Below, piece by piece: positions 9,107 to 16,939 of a DNA stretch of 64,000 bases (position 1 is the stretch's first letter; each line of letters begins with the position of its first letter). The notes beneath the pieces were generated by a model. That model made no database searches. It was not told the DNA's origin and worked only from the letters and a program-made list of their open reading frames with translations. This stretch comes from Kribbella monticola. Its GTDB lineage: Bacteria; Actinomycetota; Actinomycetes; Propionibacteriales; Kribbellaceae. The position numbers and the translations under genes are program-made. Location of the stretch: NCBI RefSeq assembly GCF_003261635.1, contig NZ_QFXK01000036.1, forward strand, positions 98,452 through 162,451, in the 5' to 3' direction.

Positions 9107-9967
9107 TCAAAGCGCTTCAGCTCGGGCGACGGCGGTGGTCAGGCTGCGATCGCCGGCTGGAAGGAGGGGTAAGCGGACGGCTGGGGTTGGGATCAGGCCT
9201 TGGGTGTGGAGGGCTGCCTTGATGACTGTGGGGTTGGGCTCGGCGAAGAGGGCTTTGGACAGCGCGGCTAGGCGGTGACCCAGAGGGCGCGCTGTCGCGA
9301 TGTCGCCGGTACGCCAGGCGTCGATGAGGGTGGCGAACTGGGCGGTGGCGAGGTGAGCTGAGGCGAGGATTCCGCCGTGCGCGCCCAGTGCGAGCAGCGG
9401 AGAGATGAAGAGGTCGTCACCACCCAGTACTGCGAAGTGCGTCGGTAGGTCGGCCATCAACTCGATGGCGTCCTCGGTCAGGCCGGCTGCGTACTTCACG
9501 CCGATCACGCCCGGCAGTGAACCGAGCTGTGCCAGCGCGGAAGCCGACAAGGTCTGTCCGGTGCGGTAGGGAACGTGGTAGATCACCAGTGGCACAGGAC
9601 TCTCGGCCGCGAGTTGTGTCAGGTAGGCGACCGCTCCGTCTTCACCTGGGCGAACGAATGGCGGTACGACCGTTAGTGCCGCGTCCACCTCTCCCCTGCC
9701 TCGCAGGCCTTCCAGTGCTTGTGGAGTGCCCGCGCCGACGAGGAGCTTCGCGTCGTACTCCGGGCAGACGCGGATCGCGATGTCGATGACTGCTTGGCGT
9801 TCGGCTTCTGTGAGCGAACTGGGCTCGCCGGTCGTGCCGAGAGCCACCAACCCGGCGGCGCCGGATTCGAGCATTCGCCTGGCGAGGGCTTCCAGCGAGT
9901 CGAGTGCGACGGCTCCATCCGCATCGAACGGAGTGATGAGCGGGACGAACAAGCCGGTCAGTGTCAT
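9107..9967 (-). CDS. DapA-family aldolase/lyase (dihydrodipicolinate synthase/KDG aldolase family)
   Basis: The 286-residue TIM-barrel protein carries the full Schiff-base aldolase signature: GTTGE at residues 44-48, tyrosines in YHVPYRTG (130 and 134) and the lysine of GVKYA (K158). Such enzymes act on pyruvate or 2-keto-3-deoxy acids. True DapA for lysine synthesis is not implied: the position next to a sugar-acid dehydratase and an importer argues for cleavage or dehydration of a 2-keto-3-deoxy sugar acid. It is transcribed on the same strand as the transport operon but with 131 bases between them, and divergently from a LysR regulator that probably controls it. Confidence 0.82.
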   Translation of the reverse strand: MTLTGLFVPLITPFDADGAVALDSLEALARRMLESGAAGLVALGTTGEPSSLTEAERQAVIDIAIRVCPEYDAKLLVGAGTPQALEGLRGRGEVDAALTVVPPFVRPGEDGAVAYLTQLAAESPVPLVIYHVPYRTGQTLSASALAQLGSLPGVIGVKYAAGLTEDAIELMADLPTHFAVLGGDDLFISPLLALGAHGGILASAHLATAQFATLIDAWRTGDIATARPLGHRLAALSKALFAEPNPTVIKAALHTQGLIPTPAVRLPLLPAGDRSLTTAVARAEAL

Positions 9968-10012
9968 GTGGTCAACCCTCGGCCGCAGGCACTGACAAGG
10001 TCCAGTTCCGCT

Positions 10013-10024
10013 TTCTGATCAGAA
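10013..10024. promoter_or_regulatory. Perfect 12-bp palindrome, candidate LysR operator
   Basis: TTCTGATCAGAA is a perfect dyad within the 72-base divergent region between the aldolase and the LysR gene. It lies 15 bases before the LysR start codon. A dyad between divergent LysR and target genes is the usual arrangement for autoregulated LysR operators, although the classical T-N11-A core is not obvious here. Confidence 0.45.
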
Positions 10025-10027
10025 CCG

Positions 10028-10033
10028 TAAGCT
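10028..10033 (+). promoter_or_regulatory. Candidate -10 element for a leaderless LysR mRNA
   Basis: TAAGCT matches the TANNNT form of actinobacterial -10 boxes and ends six bases before the ATG at 10040. No ribosome binding site is seen before this ATG. Together this fits a transcript starting at the A of the start codon. The -35 region is weak. Confidence 0.4.
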
Positions 10034-10039
10034 GACCTT

Positions 10040-10963
10040 ATGCTCGACGTCCGGCGTCTCCGTTTGCTCAGCGATCTGGCCCACCTCGGCACGATCGCCG
10101 CCGTGGCGAAGGCGCGCACCTTCACACCGTCGGCCGTTTCCCAACAACTCGCCGCGCTGGAGCGTGAGGCCGGCGTACCGCTGCTCGAACGGTCCGGGCG
10201 GCGAGTGGTGCTGACTCCGGCGGGCGCTGTGCTGGTGAAACATGCCGACGCAGTACTGGCCGCGCTCGAGGAAGCTGGTGCGGCGGTGGCGGCGGCGCGA
10301 GACGAGTTGTCCGGGCCGTTGCGGATCGGCGCATTTCCCACCGCAGTACGGACGTTGTTGCCGGGCGCCCTGGTGACGCTCGGGCGGGAGCATCCCGGCC
10401 TCGAGCTGCTGGTGACCGAGCTCGATCCGGTCGATGCGCCGGACGCCTTGCGGGAAAGGCGGTTGGACGTCGCCTTGGTGCACGACTACGACGTGCTGCC
10501 GGACTCCCCCGATGCTGGGTTCGACGACTGTCCGTTGCTGGAAGAGACGGTGTTCCTCGCAGTACCGGCGGGGACGGCCGCGGACTTACGCAGTACGAAG
10601 GACGCCGCGTGGATCGCGGGGAGTCCCGGGACCGTGTGCCACTCGGTCGCGTTGCAGTTGTGCCGCTCGGCCGGCTTCACGCCGCAGATCCGGCATCACG
10701 CGGACGACTTCGCCGCAGTACTGGCTCTGGTTGCTGCGGGACTTGGCGTTTCGCTGGTGCCTGAGTTGGCGGCCGCCGACCCGCCTGCCGGCGTACAGCT
10801 CCTGCCCTTGCCTGCCCATCGCCGGACGCGTGTCACCTGTCGATCCGGCGGCGCGGTCCACCCCGCGATCGCCGCCTTCACCGCAGCCGTCCAGGACTCC
10901 ACCGCCTGCTACCTCGCTGAGGTTCGCAACAAATCGGCACACCGCTGCATCGAGGGGGTATGA
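10040..10963 (+). CDS. LysR family transcriptional regulator
   Basis: A 307-residue LysR-type regulator. The N-terminal winged helix-turn-helix (residues ~1-60) contains LRLLSDLAHLGTIAAVAKARTF and TPSAVSQQLAALEREAGVPLLER, and the effector-binding periplasmic-fold domain begins near residue 90 (GPLRIGAFPTAVRTLLPGAL). It is divergent from the DapA-family gene with a perfect palindrome between, so control of that aldolase by a sugar-acid effector is likely. There is no Shine-Dalgarno sequence and a TANNNT box lies at the right distance for leaderless translation. The effector is unknown. Confidence 0.88.
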   Translation: MLDVRRLRLLSDLAHLGTIAAVAKARTFTPSAVSQQLAALEREAGVPLLERSGRRVVLTPAGAVLVKHADAVLAALEEAGAAVAAARDELSGPLRIGAFPTAVRTLLPGALVTLGREHPGLELLVTELDPVDAPDALRERRLDVALVHDYDVLPDSPDAGFDDCPLLEETVFLAVPAGTAADLRSTKDAAWIAGSPGTVCHSVALQLCRSAGFTPQIRHHADDFAAVLALVAAGLGVSLVPELAAADPPAGVQLLPLPAHRRTRVTCRSGGAVHPAIAAFTAAVQDSTACYLAEVRNKSAHRCIEGV

Positions 10964-10999
10964 CCGGGTCGCCGGCCCGGCTGAGTGGAGGTAAAGCGA

Positions 11000-11830
11000 A
11001 TGGCTGCGGTGGATGGCGTCGATGTCGCCGGGTTCTGGGAGAACGGGTGGACGATCGTCCGTGGGGTGTACTCGAAAGACGATGTGAACAGGCTGCGGGA
11101 GGCGGCGCACTGGTCGCGCAAGCACTTCGGCGGCGACCTGCTGGCGAATCCGCGATTGCGCGAGGTGCTGACCGACGGGAACTTCGTCCGGATCGCGCAG
11201 CAGCTCCTCGGGGAGGACAAGATCGTGTACTCCGGCGACAGCGCCTTCACGGTGAACGGCGTCCAGCGCGGGTTCCACAAGGACAACGCCGACCGGGTCG
11301 ACCCGAACGCGCCCGACTGGAACGGCCGCTACACGATCCTGCGGTTCGGGGTCTATCTGCAGGATCACTACCGGCACACCGGTGGACTCAACCTGCGGCA
11401 TCAGTCGCACAACACGCCGGATCTGAACGTGGGCGAGAACAAGTACGTCCGCACTCGTGTCGGCGACGTCGCCGTGTGGAGTCTGCGGACGACGCACAGC
11501 GGGAACGGCACCTTGCTCAGGTTCCCGAAGTCCAAGGCGCCGCTGCCGCACGAGCACAGCAAGTACCCGAAGTGGCGGATCGCGAGCAAGGACGGCGACC
11601 GGATCGCGCTCTTCGCGGCGCTCGGCCTGGACGACGCCCACATGAGCCGGTACGTCGACTACCTCAAGACCCGCAAGTACATGTGCGACATCTGGAGCAA
11701 GACCCACTACGACCAGGCTGCCCTGTCCGCGGCAGAACAGGCCGGCCTGATCGTCCGCAACGTCCCGGCCGAGATCGCCGACGACCCGAACGTCGGCCAG
11801 CACGTCGACTACGTGGCGTTGCCTTACTGA
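11000..11830 (+). CDS. Phytanoyl-CoA dioxygenase (PhyH)-like non-heme iron oxygenase
   Basis: The ATG at 11000 has GGAGG eight bases upstream (10987-10991), better than the in-frame GTG at 10985. The 276-residue product shows the iron-binding facial triad of Fe(II)/2-oxoglutarate oxygenases: H93-x-D95 in GFHKDNAD and H166 in TTHSG. A jelly-roll pattern (GVYLQDHYRHTGGLNLRHQSHNTP, GDVAVW) lies between them. A 2-oxoglutarate-dependent hydroxylation in the cytoplasm is expected, with unknown substrate. It follows the LysR gene by 36 bases and precedes a VOC gene. Members of this family also act in secondary metabolism, but no biosynthetic cluster is nearby. Confidence 0.72.
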   Translation: MAAVDGVDVAGFWENGWTIVRGVYSKDDVNRLREAAHWSRKHFGGDLLANPRLREVLTDGNFVRIAQQLLGEDKIVYSGDSAFTVNGVQRGFHKDNADRVDPNAPDWNGRYTILRFGVYLQDHYRHTGGLNLRHQSHNTPDLNVGENKYVRTRVGDVAVWSLRTTHSGNGTLLRFPKSKAPLPHEHSKYPKWRIASKDGDRIALFAALGLDDAHMSRYVDYLKTRKYMCDIWSKTHYDQAALSAAEQAGLIVRNVPAEIADDPNVGQHVDYVALPY

Positions 11831-11895
11831 TTGTCGAGGTTCGCCGTGCAGGCACGACCTACGAGGTGACAGTGTCATCGAGTACAGGAGGAACC

Positions 11896-12279
11896 ATGGC
11901 GAACGCGATAGTGCACTTCGAGATCGTCGGCGCGGACCCGAACCGGCTGCGGGAGTACTACGGGTCGCTGTTCGGCTGGCAGTTCGCGGTCGGCGACACC
12001 GTCTCCGGATCGGTCTCCGAGCCCGGCAACTACGGTTTCGTCGACGGCAGTACGACGGGCGACGGCGCCGGGCTCAACGGCGGAGTCGGCGGCGGTGCCG
12101 GGTTCGCGCCGAAAGCGCTCTTCTACGTCGGTGTCGACGAGGTGGAAGCCGCGCTGCGCCAGGCCGAGGAACTTGGCGGGACCCGCGTCTTCGGCCCCGA
12201 AGGCAAGCCTGGCTTCCTCGTCGTCGGCCAGTTCACCGACCCCGAAGGCAACCTGATCGGCGTCGCCGGTCCGGCTTGA
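11896..12279 (+). CDS. VOC family protein (glyoxalase/bleomycin resistance fold)
   Basis: A strong AGGAGGA ribosome site precedes the ATG at 11896. The 127-residue protein has paired beta-alpha-beta-beta-beta modules: VHFEIVGADPNRLREYYGSLFGW at the start, YVGVDEVEAALRQAEELGGTRV in the second half, and the terminal FTDPEGNLIGVAG motif with the metal-ligand glutamate-type position. It could be a lyase, a resistance protein or a binding protein. Distance to the dioxygenase gene (65 bases) allows co-transcription. A convergent terminator follows it. Confidence 0.85.
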   Translation: MANAIVHFEIVGADPNRLREYYGSLFGWQFAVGDTVSGSVSEPGNYGFVDGSTTGDGAGLNGGVGGGAGFAPKALFYVGVDEVEAALRQAEELGGTRVFGPEGKPGFLVVGQFTDPEGNLIGVAGPA

Positions 12280-12293
12280 GTGGATGGCTGCGG

Positions 12294-12326
12294 GGGTGGA
12301 GAGGCAGGAGGGATGCCTCTCCATCC
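12294..12326. terminator. Bidirectional terminator hairpin
   Basis: The core arms TGGAGAGGCA (12297-12306) and TGCCTCTCCA (12314-12323) pair perfectly around a 7-base loop; one G-U pair extends the stem by about two more pairs. It lies in the 52-base gap between the convergent VOC and DUF4185 genes and has no long U tract. Confidence 0.6.
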
Positions 12327-12331
12327 GCCGG

Positions 12332-13414
12332 CTATCCGAAGCCGCGAACGCGGAACTGCATCACGCGGTACGGCCAGCCTGCGTCGGTGTTCCACTGGCT
12401 GACGGACAGATGCAGGTCGCTGAGCGTCGAGCCGGGGATGACGTAACCGCCGTACAGCTGGGCCACGTGATTGCCGTTCTCCTGTCCCCAGGCGCCGCCG
12501 TAGATCAGTGTCTGCCGGTACGCCGTGTAGAGGTTCGACGTCGGCGTGTCCATGATCATCCCGTCGATCCGGTAGTCGCCGGCGTTGAACCACGTCAGCA
12601 CCCACTTCCCGCCGAGCGGCCGCAGGCTCATCTCACCGAAGCTCCCGGACAGGATCGGCGTCGCCGGATTCCCCCAGTTCCAGGCGCCGTCGCGATACCC
12701 CCATGGCTCGTACGCCGCGGGGTTCGCCACCTGGTCACTGCGGACCCGTTTGAGGATGATCGGCTTGTCGCGCTGGAACCCGGTCGAGTAGACGTACACG
12801 TACCCGTCGTTTCCGAGCCCCCAGGTGAGCAGCTGGAACAGGCCGCCGTCGAGATCGCCCGGGAACTTCGCCCCGGTGTGGTACCAGCTCGCGCCGGAAT
12901 TGTCCGATCGCCAGATCTCTGTCCACACGACATTGCCGAGCCCTTTGTTCACCATGGCGTGCAGGTACATCGATCCGCCGATGGTGATCACGTCGGACGG
13001 CAGCACGGTGGAGAACGTCGGGTTGTCGTGCGGGTAGTCCCACAGCTGCTGGGCCGCCGCTCCCCCGACCGCTCCTGACCAGGCGACACCGGACGCGAGA
13101 TCCGTCGTGGTCGACCACAACGCGACCGGTGATCGCCACCAGCCACCACCGACGGTCGGGTTCTCGAAGGTGTCGCCGAACATGAACAGCAGCCGCCCGT
13201 CCGGCGTCCGGGCCGGAATACCGAGATCGGTCGCCTGCATCCGGAACCGGTCGGTCAGCCCAGGCCCGGTCAGATCCTTGACCTTGGTGGTCGTCACCGC
13301 TTGTACGGCGCGCGTCGCCGCGCTCGCCACCGTGGGTGCGGCGAGCAATGCTCCGGCACCGGCCGCGGCGGCCTTCAGGAAGGTGGAACGTTTGATCATC
13401 GGTTCGGACGGCAT
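12332..13414 (-). CDS. Secreted DUF4185 domain protein
   Basis: A 360-residue secreted protein: residues 1-32 form a signal peptide (MIKRSTFLK followed by an Ala/Gly-rich core ending ASA). The signal looks like a Tat signal but lacks the second arginine, reading KRSTFLK. The rest matches the DUF4185 pattern, a five-bladed beta-propeller-like fold with RMQATDLGIPARTPDGRLLFMFGDTFE, WWRSPVALWS, and later SGASWYHTGAKFPG and GEMSLRPLGGKWVLTWFNA. Related proteins are extracellular and often near carbohydrate genes; enzymatic activity is not established. GAGGAG lies six bases before the chosen ATG. Confidence 0.8.
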   Translation of the reverse strand: MPSEPMIKRSTFLKAAAAGAGALLAAPTVASAATRAVQAVTTTKVKDLTGPGLTDRFRMQATDLGIPARTPDGRLLFMFGDTFENPTVGGGWWRSPVALWSTTTDLASGVAWSGAVGGAAAQQLWDYPHDNPTFSTVLPSDVITIGGSMYLHAMVNKGLGNVVWTEIWRSDNSGASWYHTGAKFPGDLDGGLFQLLTWGLGNDGYVYVYSTGFQRDKPIILKRVRSDQVANPAAYEPWGYRDGAWNWGNPATPILSGSFGEMSLRPLGGKWVLTWFNAGDYRIDGMIMDTPTSNLYTAYRQTLIYGGAWGQENGNHVAQLYGGYVIPGSTLSDLHLSVSQWNTDAGWPYRVMQFRVRGFG

Positions 13415-13591
13415 GGTGACTCCTCAGCAGCGGGGCGGAGCAGATCTGGGAAATCGATTGCCCATCGACCTTCCCGCAGCCACCGATCGAAGTCAAGGAG
13501 TCATTTCGCCGATCCTGAAAAGGCTTGTGACTCCCCCGCGCGCTGGCGAAACTACCCGCGGGCTTGTAGTCCGACGACGAAGGGAGTCGCC

Positions 13592-13612
13592 GTGGCGGGC
13601 AAGGACCAGTGA
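13592..13612 (+). CDS. Micro-ORF copy 1, six codons (V/M-A-G-K-D-Q)
   Basis: GTG GCG GGC AAG GAC CAG followed by TGA. AGGGAG (13581-13586) lies five bases before the GTG, a good ribosome site. A second copy with the same peptide pattern starts 59 bases further on. Both lie in a 302-base region between divergently oriented larger genes and no larger gene covers them convincingly. The similarity of the two copies at the amino-acid level, despite synonymous and D/E changes, is the argument that the peptide is made. Function is not known; no family is recognised. Confidence 0.5.
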   Translation: MAGKDQ

Positions 13613-13650
13613 GGTCATCGTCCGGACCGCGAGACGAAAGGAGCGCGCTC

Positions 13651-13671
13651 ATGGCCGGCAAGGAGCAGTGA
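13651..13671 (+). CDS. Micro-ORF copy 2, six codons (M-A-G-K-E-Q)
   Basis: ATG GCC GGC AAG GAG CAG followed by TGA, preceded by AAAGGAG (13637-13643) with seven bases of spacing. It differs from copy 1 by the start codon, one synonymous Ala codon and Glu for Asp. GACGAA precedes the ribosome site in both copies, so the duplicated unit includes the translation signals. A hairpin terminator begins six bases after the stop. It could encode a signalling peptide, or be a translated regulatory element; nothing in the sequence decides this. Confidence 0.55.
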   Translation: MAGKEQ

Positions 13672-13676
13672 TTCAG

Positions 13677-13713
13677 TTGTCGCGGGCATCCGTCCCCAGA
13701 TTGCCCGCGACAA
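13677..13713. terminator. Strong hairpin terminator after micro-ORF unit and sulfurtransferase gene
   Basis: Perfect 12-base arms TTGTCGCGGGCA (13677-13688) and TGCCCGCGACAA (13702-13713) flank a 13-base loop. It starts six bases after the second micro-ORF and ends three bases before the stop of the minus-strand sulfurtransferase gene, so it can serve both directions. Confidence 0.65.
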
Positions 13714-13716
13714 CCA

Positions 13717-14550
13717 TCATCCGCTGCCGGTGGCGATCGGGCGGGTGGGGTCGGTGATCCACTCCGACCAGGAACCGACATAGACCGGTGCTTCGATGCC
13801 GGCGATCTGCAGCGCGAGCGCCTCGTGCGCAGCGGTCACCCCAGACCCGCAGTACACGCCGACCTCGCTCGAGCCGTCCACACCGAGGCCCGCGAACCGC
13901 TTGCGGAGTTCATCGGCGGACAGGAAGTGACCGTCGCTCGTGACGTTCGCGGTCGTCGGCGCGTTGACGGCACCAGGGATGTGACCGGCCACCTTGTCCA
14001 TCGGCTCGACCTCACCGGCGAACCGCTCGGGCGCCCGTGCGTCGAGCAGCACTCCGGTCGCCGCGAGTGCGGCGGCCCCTTCGGCGTCCAGCATCGGGAC
14101 GTGGCCGGCCGAGGCGACGAAGGTCCCGGCCGCATCGGCGGGGGCCGCCGTACTGACCTCTCCCCCGGCTGCCTGCCAGGCCGCGAAGCCGCCGTCGAGG
14201 ACGCGGACGTCGCGCACTCCGAAGTACCGGAAGATCCACCAGGCGCGGGCCGCCGCGGTGGAGTTCGCGGCGTCGTAGACGACGACCGGGGTGTCCGGTC
14301 CGACGCCGGCGCGGCGCAGTGCCGCCTGTACGACGGTTGCCTCAGGCAACGGGTGACGGCCGTCGGCGCCGGGTGGGCCGGCGAGCTCGGCGTCGAGGTC
14401 GACGAAGTGGGCGCCGGGGATGTGGCCGGCGTCGTACGCGTCCCGGCCGGGCGGGCCCACCAGGTTCCAGGTGACGTCGATGACGACCGGGCGGCCGGTG
14501 GCCGAGTCGGTGGCCGAGCGCAACGATTCGGCGGTGATCAGCGGGTTCAT
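13717..14550 (-). CDS. Sulfurtransferase with tandem rhodanese domains
   Basis: A 277-residue two-domain rhodanese. The inactive N-terminal domain (residues ~1-130) has YDAGHIPGAHFVDLD and the C-terminal domain carries the active-site loop CGSGVTA with the persulfide cysteine at residue 234. CGSGVTA is typical of 3-mercaptopyruvate sulfurtransferases, whereas CRxGxx loops mark thiosulfate rhodaneses. It moves sulfane sulfur to thiol acceptors in the cytoplasm. The ATG at 14550 overlaps the thymidine kinase stop (ATGA), so both genes form an operon. The link between thymidine salvage and sulfur transfer is unexplained. Confidence 0.9.
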   Translation of the reverse strand: MNPLITAESLRSATDSATGRPVVIDVTWNLVGPPGRDAYDAGHIPGAHFVDLDAELAGPPGADGRHPLPEATVVQAALRRAGVGPDTPVVVYDAANSTAAARAWWIFRYFGVRDVRVLDGGFAAWQAAGGEVSTAAPADAAGTFVASAGHVPMLDAEGAAALAATGVLLDARAPERFAGEVEPMDKVAGHIPGAVNAPTTANVTSDGHFLSADELRKRFAGLGVDGSSEVGVYCGSGVTAAHEALALQIAGIEAPVYVGSWSEWITDPTRPIATGSG

Positions 14551-15203
14551 ACGGCGCCTCCGAACGGCAGGACCTCGGGTGACAGCGTGGCACGTGCACG
14601 AGCGGCAGTGAGCCGACGACGGTGATGGCGACGGCACAGTACTTCGTACGCGGTCTCGACCACGTTGTCCGGATTCTCCATGTCGCCGACGACGAGCTGT
14701 TCGCCCTCGGTCACCATCTCACCGGCCACCGTGCGGGCGTTGTGGGTGGCGCGTTCGCCGCACCAGCACAGCGCCTCGACCTGCAGCAGTTCCATCCGGT
14801 CGGCCAGTTCGACCAGCCGCGCCGAGCCGGGGAACAGCATCGCGCGGAAGTCGGTGAGGATGCCGAAGCAGAACACGTCGATCTGCAACTCGTCGACGAG
14901 CCGGGCGAGCTGCTCGACCTGCTCGGGCTGGTAGAACTGCGCCTCGTCACAGACCACGTAGTCGATCCGGCCGCCGTGGGTCAGCTCGCCGACGACGTAC
15001 TGCCAGAAGTCGAAGTCCGGCCGGACCTCGATCGCAGCCGCCTCCAGCCCGAGCCGCGACGACAACCGCGACTCCCCGGCCCGGTCGTGACTGGTGAAGA
15101 TCCGGCCCAACCGCCCCCGCGCCTTGTGGTTGTGATCCATCTGCAGGGCGAGCGTCGACTTGCCGCAGTCCATCGTCCCGGTGAAATAAAGCAGGTCAGC
15201 CAC
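14547..15203 (-). CDS. tdk: Thymidine kinase
   Basis: This type II thymidine kinase phosphorylates thymidine with ATP for pyrimidine salvage. The P-loop GTMDCGKST is at residues 9-17 from the GTG at 15203; a TTG at 15230 would add nine residues and is less likely because the family normally begins just before LYFTGTMDCGKS. The Walker B/lid motif CDEAQFY and the zinc-binding region CWCGERATHNART with a late Cys/His pair (LCRRHH) are present. Length of 218 residues is normal. The sulfurtransferase gene overlaps its stop. Confidence 0.92.
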   Translation of the reverse strand: MADLLYFTGTMDCGKSTLALQMDHNHKARGRLGRIFTSHDRAGESRLSSRLGLEAAAIEVRPDFDFWQYVVGELTHGGRIDYVVCDEAQFYQPEQVEQLARLVDELQIDVFCFGILTDFRAMLFPGSARLVELADRMELLQVEALCWCGERATHNARTVAGEMVTEGEQLVVGDMENPDNVVETAYEVLCRRHHRRRLTAARARATLSPEVLPFGGAV

Positions 15204-15292
15204 AGGCCCCCATCCTGCCAAGTCCCTCAACCATCAGTAACTCCGGGGTGCGTCGGCTTTCGTTCTGAGCTGTCGGCGGGTTCTACTTGGTC

Positions 15293-16939
15293 GTGCGCAA
15301 AGGTGGGGTTGTCGGTCTGGTGTGGCTGCTTGCGGTCGTAGGTGGTGTGGTGCCGGCTGTCGCGGCGCCGGGGCGGGTTGCGGCGGGGTTGCGGGCGTAC
15401 TTCGTGATCACGGCGCCGAAGCAGACCGCCAAGGTGGTCAGCGGGGTGAGCGCGAACGGCGGCACCGTCTACGCGGCGTACGACGGGATCGGGGTTCTGG
15501 TCGTGCACTCGGCGAACGCGCAGTTCGCCGGCCGGATGCGGACGGTCGCCGGTGTCGAGAAGGTCGGCGCCACCCGTACGTCGGACCTGCCGCCGGCCGC
15601 CGCGAATCCGCAGATCCCGCCCGCGCCGGTGGAGAGTCCCGACACCTCGCCCGAGGTGGCGCGACCGGACATGACCCAGATCGGCGCGGACAAGGCCTGG
15701 GCGGTGAATTCTGGGTCGAAGAACATCACCGTCGGCGTACTGGACACCGGTGTCGACGACCAGCACCCGGACCTGAAAGCCAACTTCGACGCGAGCAAGT
15801 CGGCATCCTGCGCCTACGGGAAGCTCGACACCCGGCCGGGCGCTTGGCGGCCGGTCGGCGAGCACGGTACGCACGTCGCGGGCACCATCGCCGCGGCCAA
15901 GGACGGCAAGGGCATGGTCGGGGTCGCACCGGGTGTGAAGGTGTCGTCCATCCGCGTCGCCGAGGCGGGCAGCCAATTGTTCTTCCCCGAGAACACGGTC
16001 TGCGCCTTCGTCTTCGCCGCGCAGAAGGGCGTCTCGGTCACCAACAACAGCTATTACGTCGATCCCTGGCTGTTCGCGTGCCCGTCGGATCCCGACCAGG
16101 CCGCGATCGCCGAGGCGGTCAGGCGCGCGGTCGCCTTCGCCGACTCGAAGGGTGTCGTCAACGTGGCCGCCGCGGGCAACGACAACTACAACCTGGCCGA
16201 GAAGGCCAGCGACGACTCCAGCCCCGACGATTCGACCCCCCAGCTGCGATCCGTCGTCAACGACTGTCTCAGCCTGCCGACCGAGCTGCCCGGCGTCATC
16301 GTGGCGTCGGCCGTCGACTCGGAGAACCTCAAGGCCACCTTCTCCAACTACGGCCCGAACAAGATCACCGTCGCCGCGCCCGGCGTCGGCGTGTACTCCA
16401 CAGTTCCTGGCGGCGGCTACCAAACGCTGGACGGTACGTCGATGGCCTCGCCGCACGTCGCCGGTGTGGTCGCGCTGATCCGCAGCGCGAACCCCAAACT
16501 CACCCCTGAGCAGGTGCGCGCCAAACTCAGCGCCGAGGCCAACGACCTGCCCTGCCCCGCTTCGAACGGTGGCGAATGCACCGGGTCCACCGACGACAAC
16601 TCGTACTACGGCGAAGGGCTCGTCGACGCAGCCGAGGCGGTCGGCGCCGCCAACGCGGACACCCCCACGGCAGGCGTGACCATCACCAAGCCGACCGAAC
16701 AACTCGGTTTCGGCGGCATCCCCGCGATTCCCCTGCTGCTGAAGGGCATGAGCAGCAAAGGCGAGATCAGCTACACCGCGACCGGTCTGCCGCCGGGCCT
16801 GAGCATCGACAGCGAACGCGGCTGGATCACCGGCGTACTTGCGCCTGGCTCCGGCCGGTACAAGGTGACCGTGACAGCGCGCGACGCCGAGGCGAAGACC
16901 GCCCAGGCCGTCTTCTACTGGAACGTCTGGAGCTTCTAG
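15293..16939 (+). CDS. Secreted S8 family serine protease (subtilase)
   Basis: A 548-residue secreted subtilisin-like protease. It has a hydrophobic signal (residues ~6-24, ending AVA-A), a short I9-like prodomain region, and the catalytic triad Asp151 (VLDTGVDDQHPDL), His191 (HGTHVAGTIAA) and Ser383 (GTSMASPHVAG), with the oxyanion Asn in AAAGNDNYN. Residues ~470-548 form an Ig-like putative Ig (He_PIG) domain with ATGLPPGLSIDSERGWITG. No ribosome site is obvious before the GTG at 15293 or the TTG at 15287, so the exact start is uncertain. Its TAG overlaps the convergent phosphodiesterase stop by four bases (CTAG). Confidence 0.9.
   Translation: MRKGGVVGLVWLLAVVGGVVPAVAAPGRVAAGLRAYFVITAPKQTAKVVSGVSANGGTVYAAYDGIGVLVVHSANAQFAGRMRTVAGVEKVGATRTSDLPPAAANPQIPPAPVESPDTSPEVARPDMTQIGADKAWAVNSGSKNITVGVLDTGVDDQHPDLKANFDASKSASCAYGKLDTRPGAWRPVGEHGTHVAGTIAAAKDGKGMVGVAPGVKVSSIRVAEAGSQLFFPENTVCAFVFAAQKGVSVTNNSYYVDPWLFACPSDPDQAAIAEAVRRAVAFADSKGVVNVAAAGNDNYNLAEKASDDSSPDDSTPQLRSVVNDCLSLPTELPGVIVASAVDSENLKATFSNYGPNKITVAAPGVGVYSTVPGGGYQTLDGTSMASPHVAGVVALIRSANPKLTPEQVRAKLSAEANDLPCPASNGGECTGSTDDNSYYGEGLVDAAEAVGAANADTPTAGVTITKPTEQLGFGGIPAIPLLLKGMSSKGEISYTATGLPPGLSIDSERGWITGVLAPGSGRYKVTVTARDAEAKTAQAVFYWNVWSF

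Noticed and set aside
13301..13612. 103-residue frame ending with the first micro-ORF
   Set aside because: Most of it is antisense to the DUF4185 gene; only the last six codons, with their own ribosome site, look translated.
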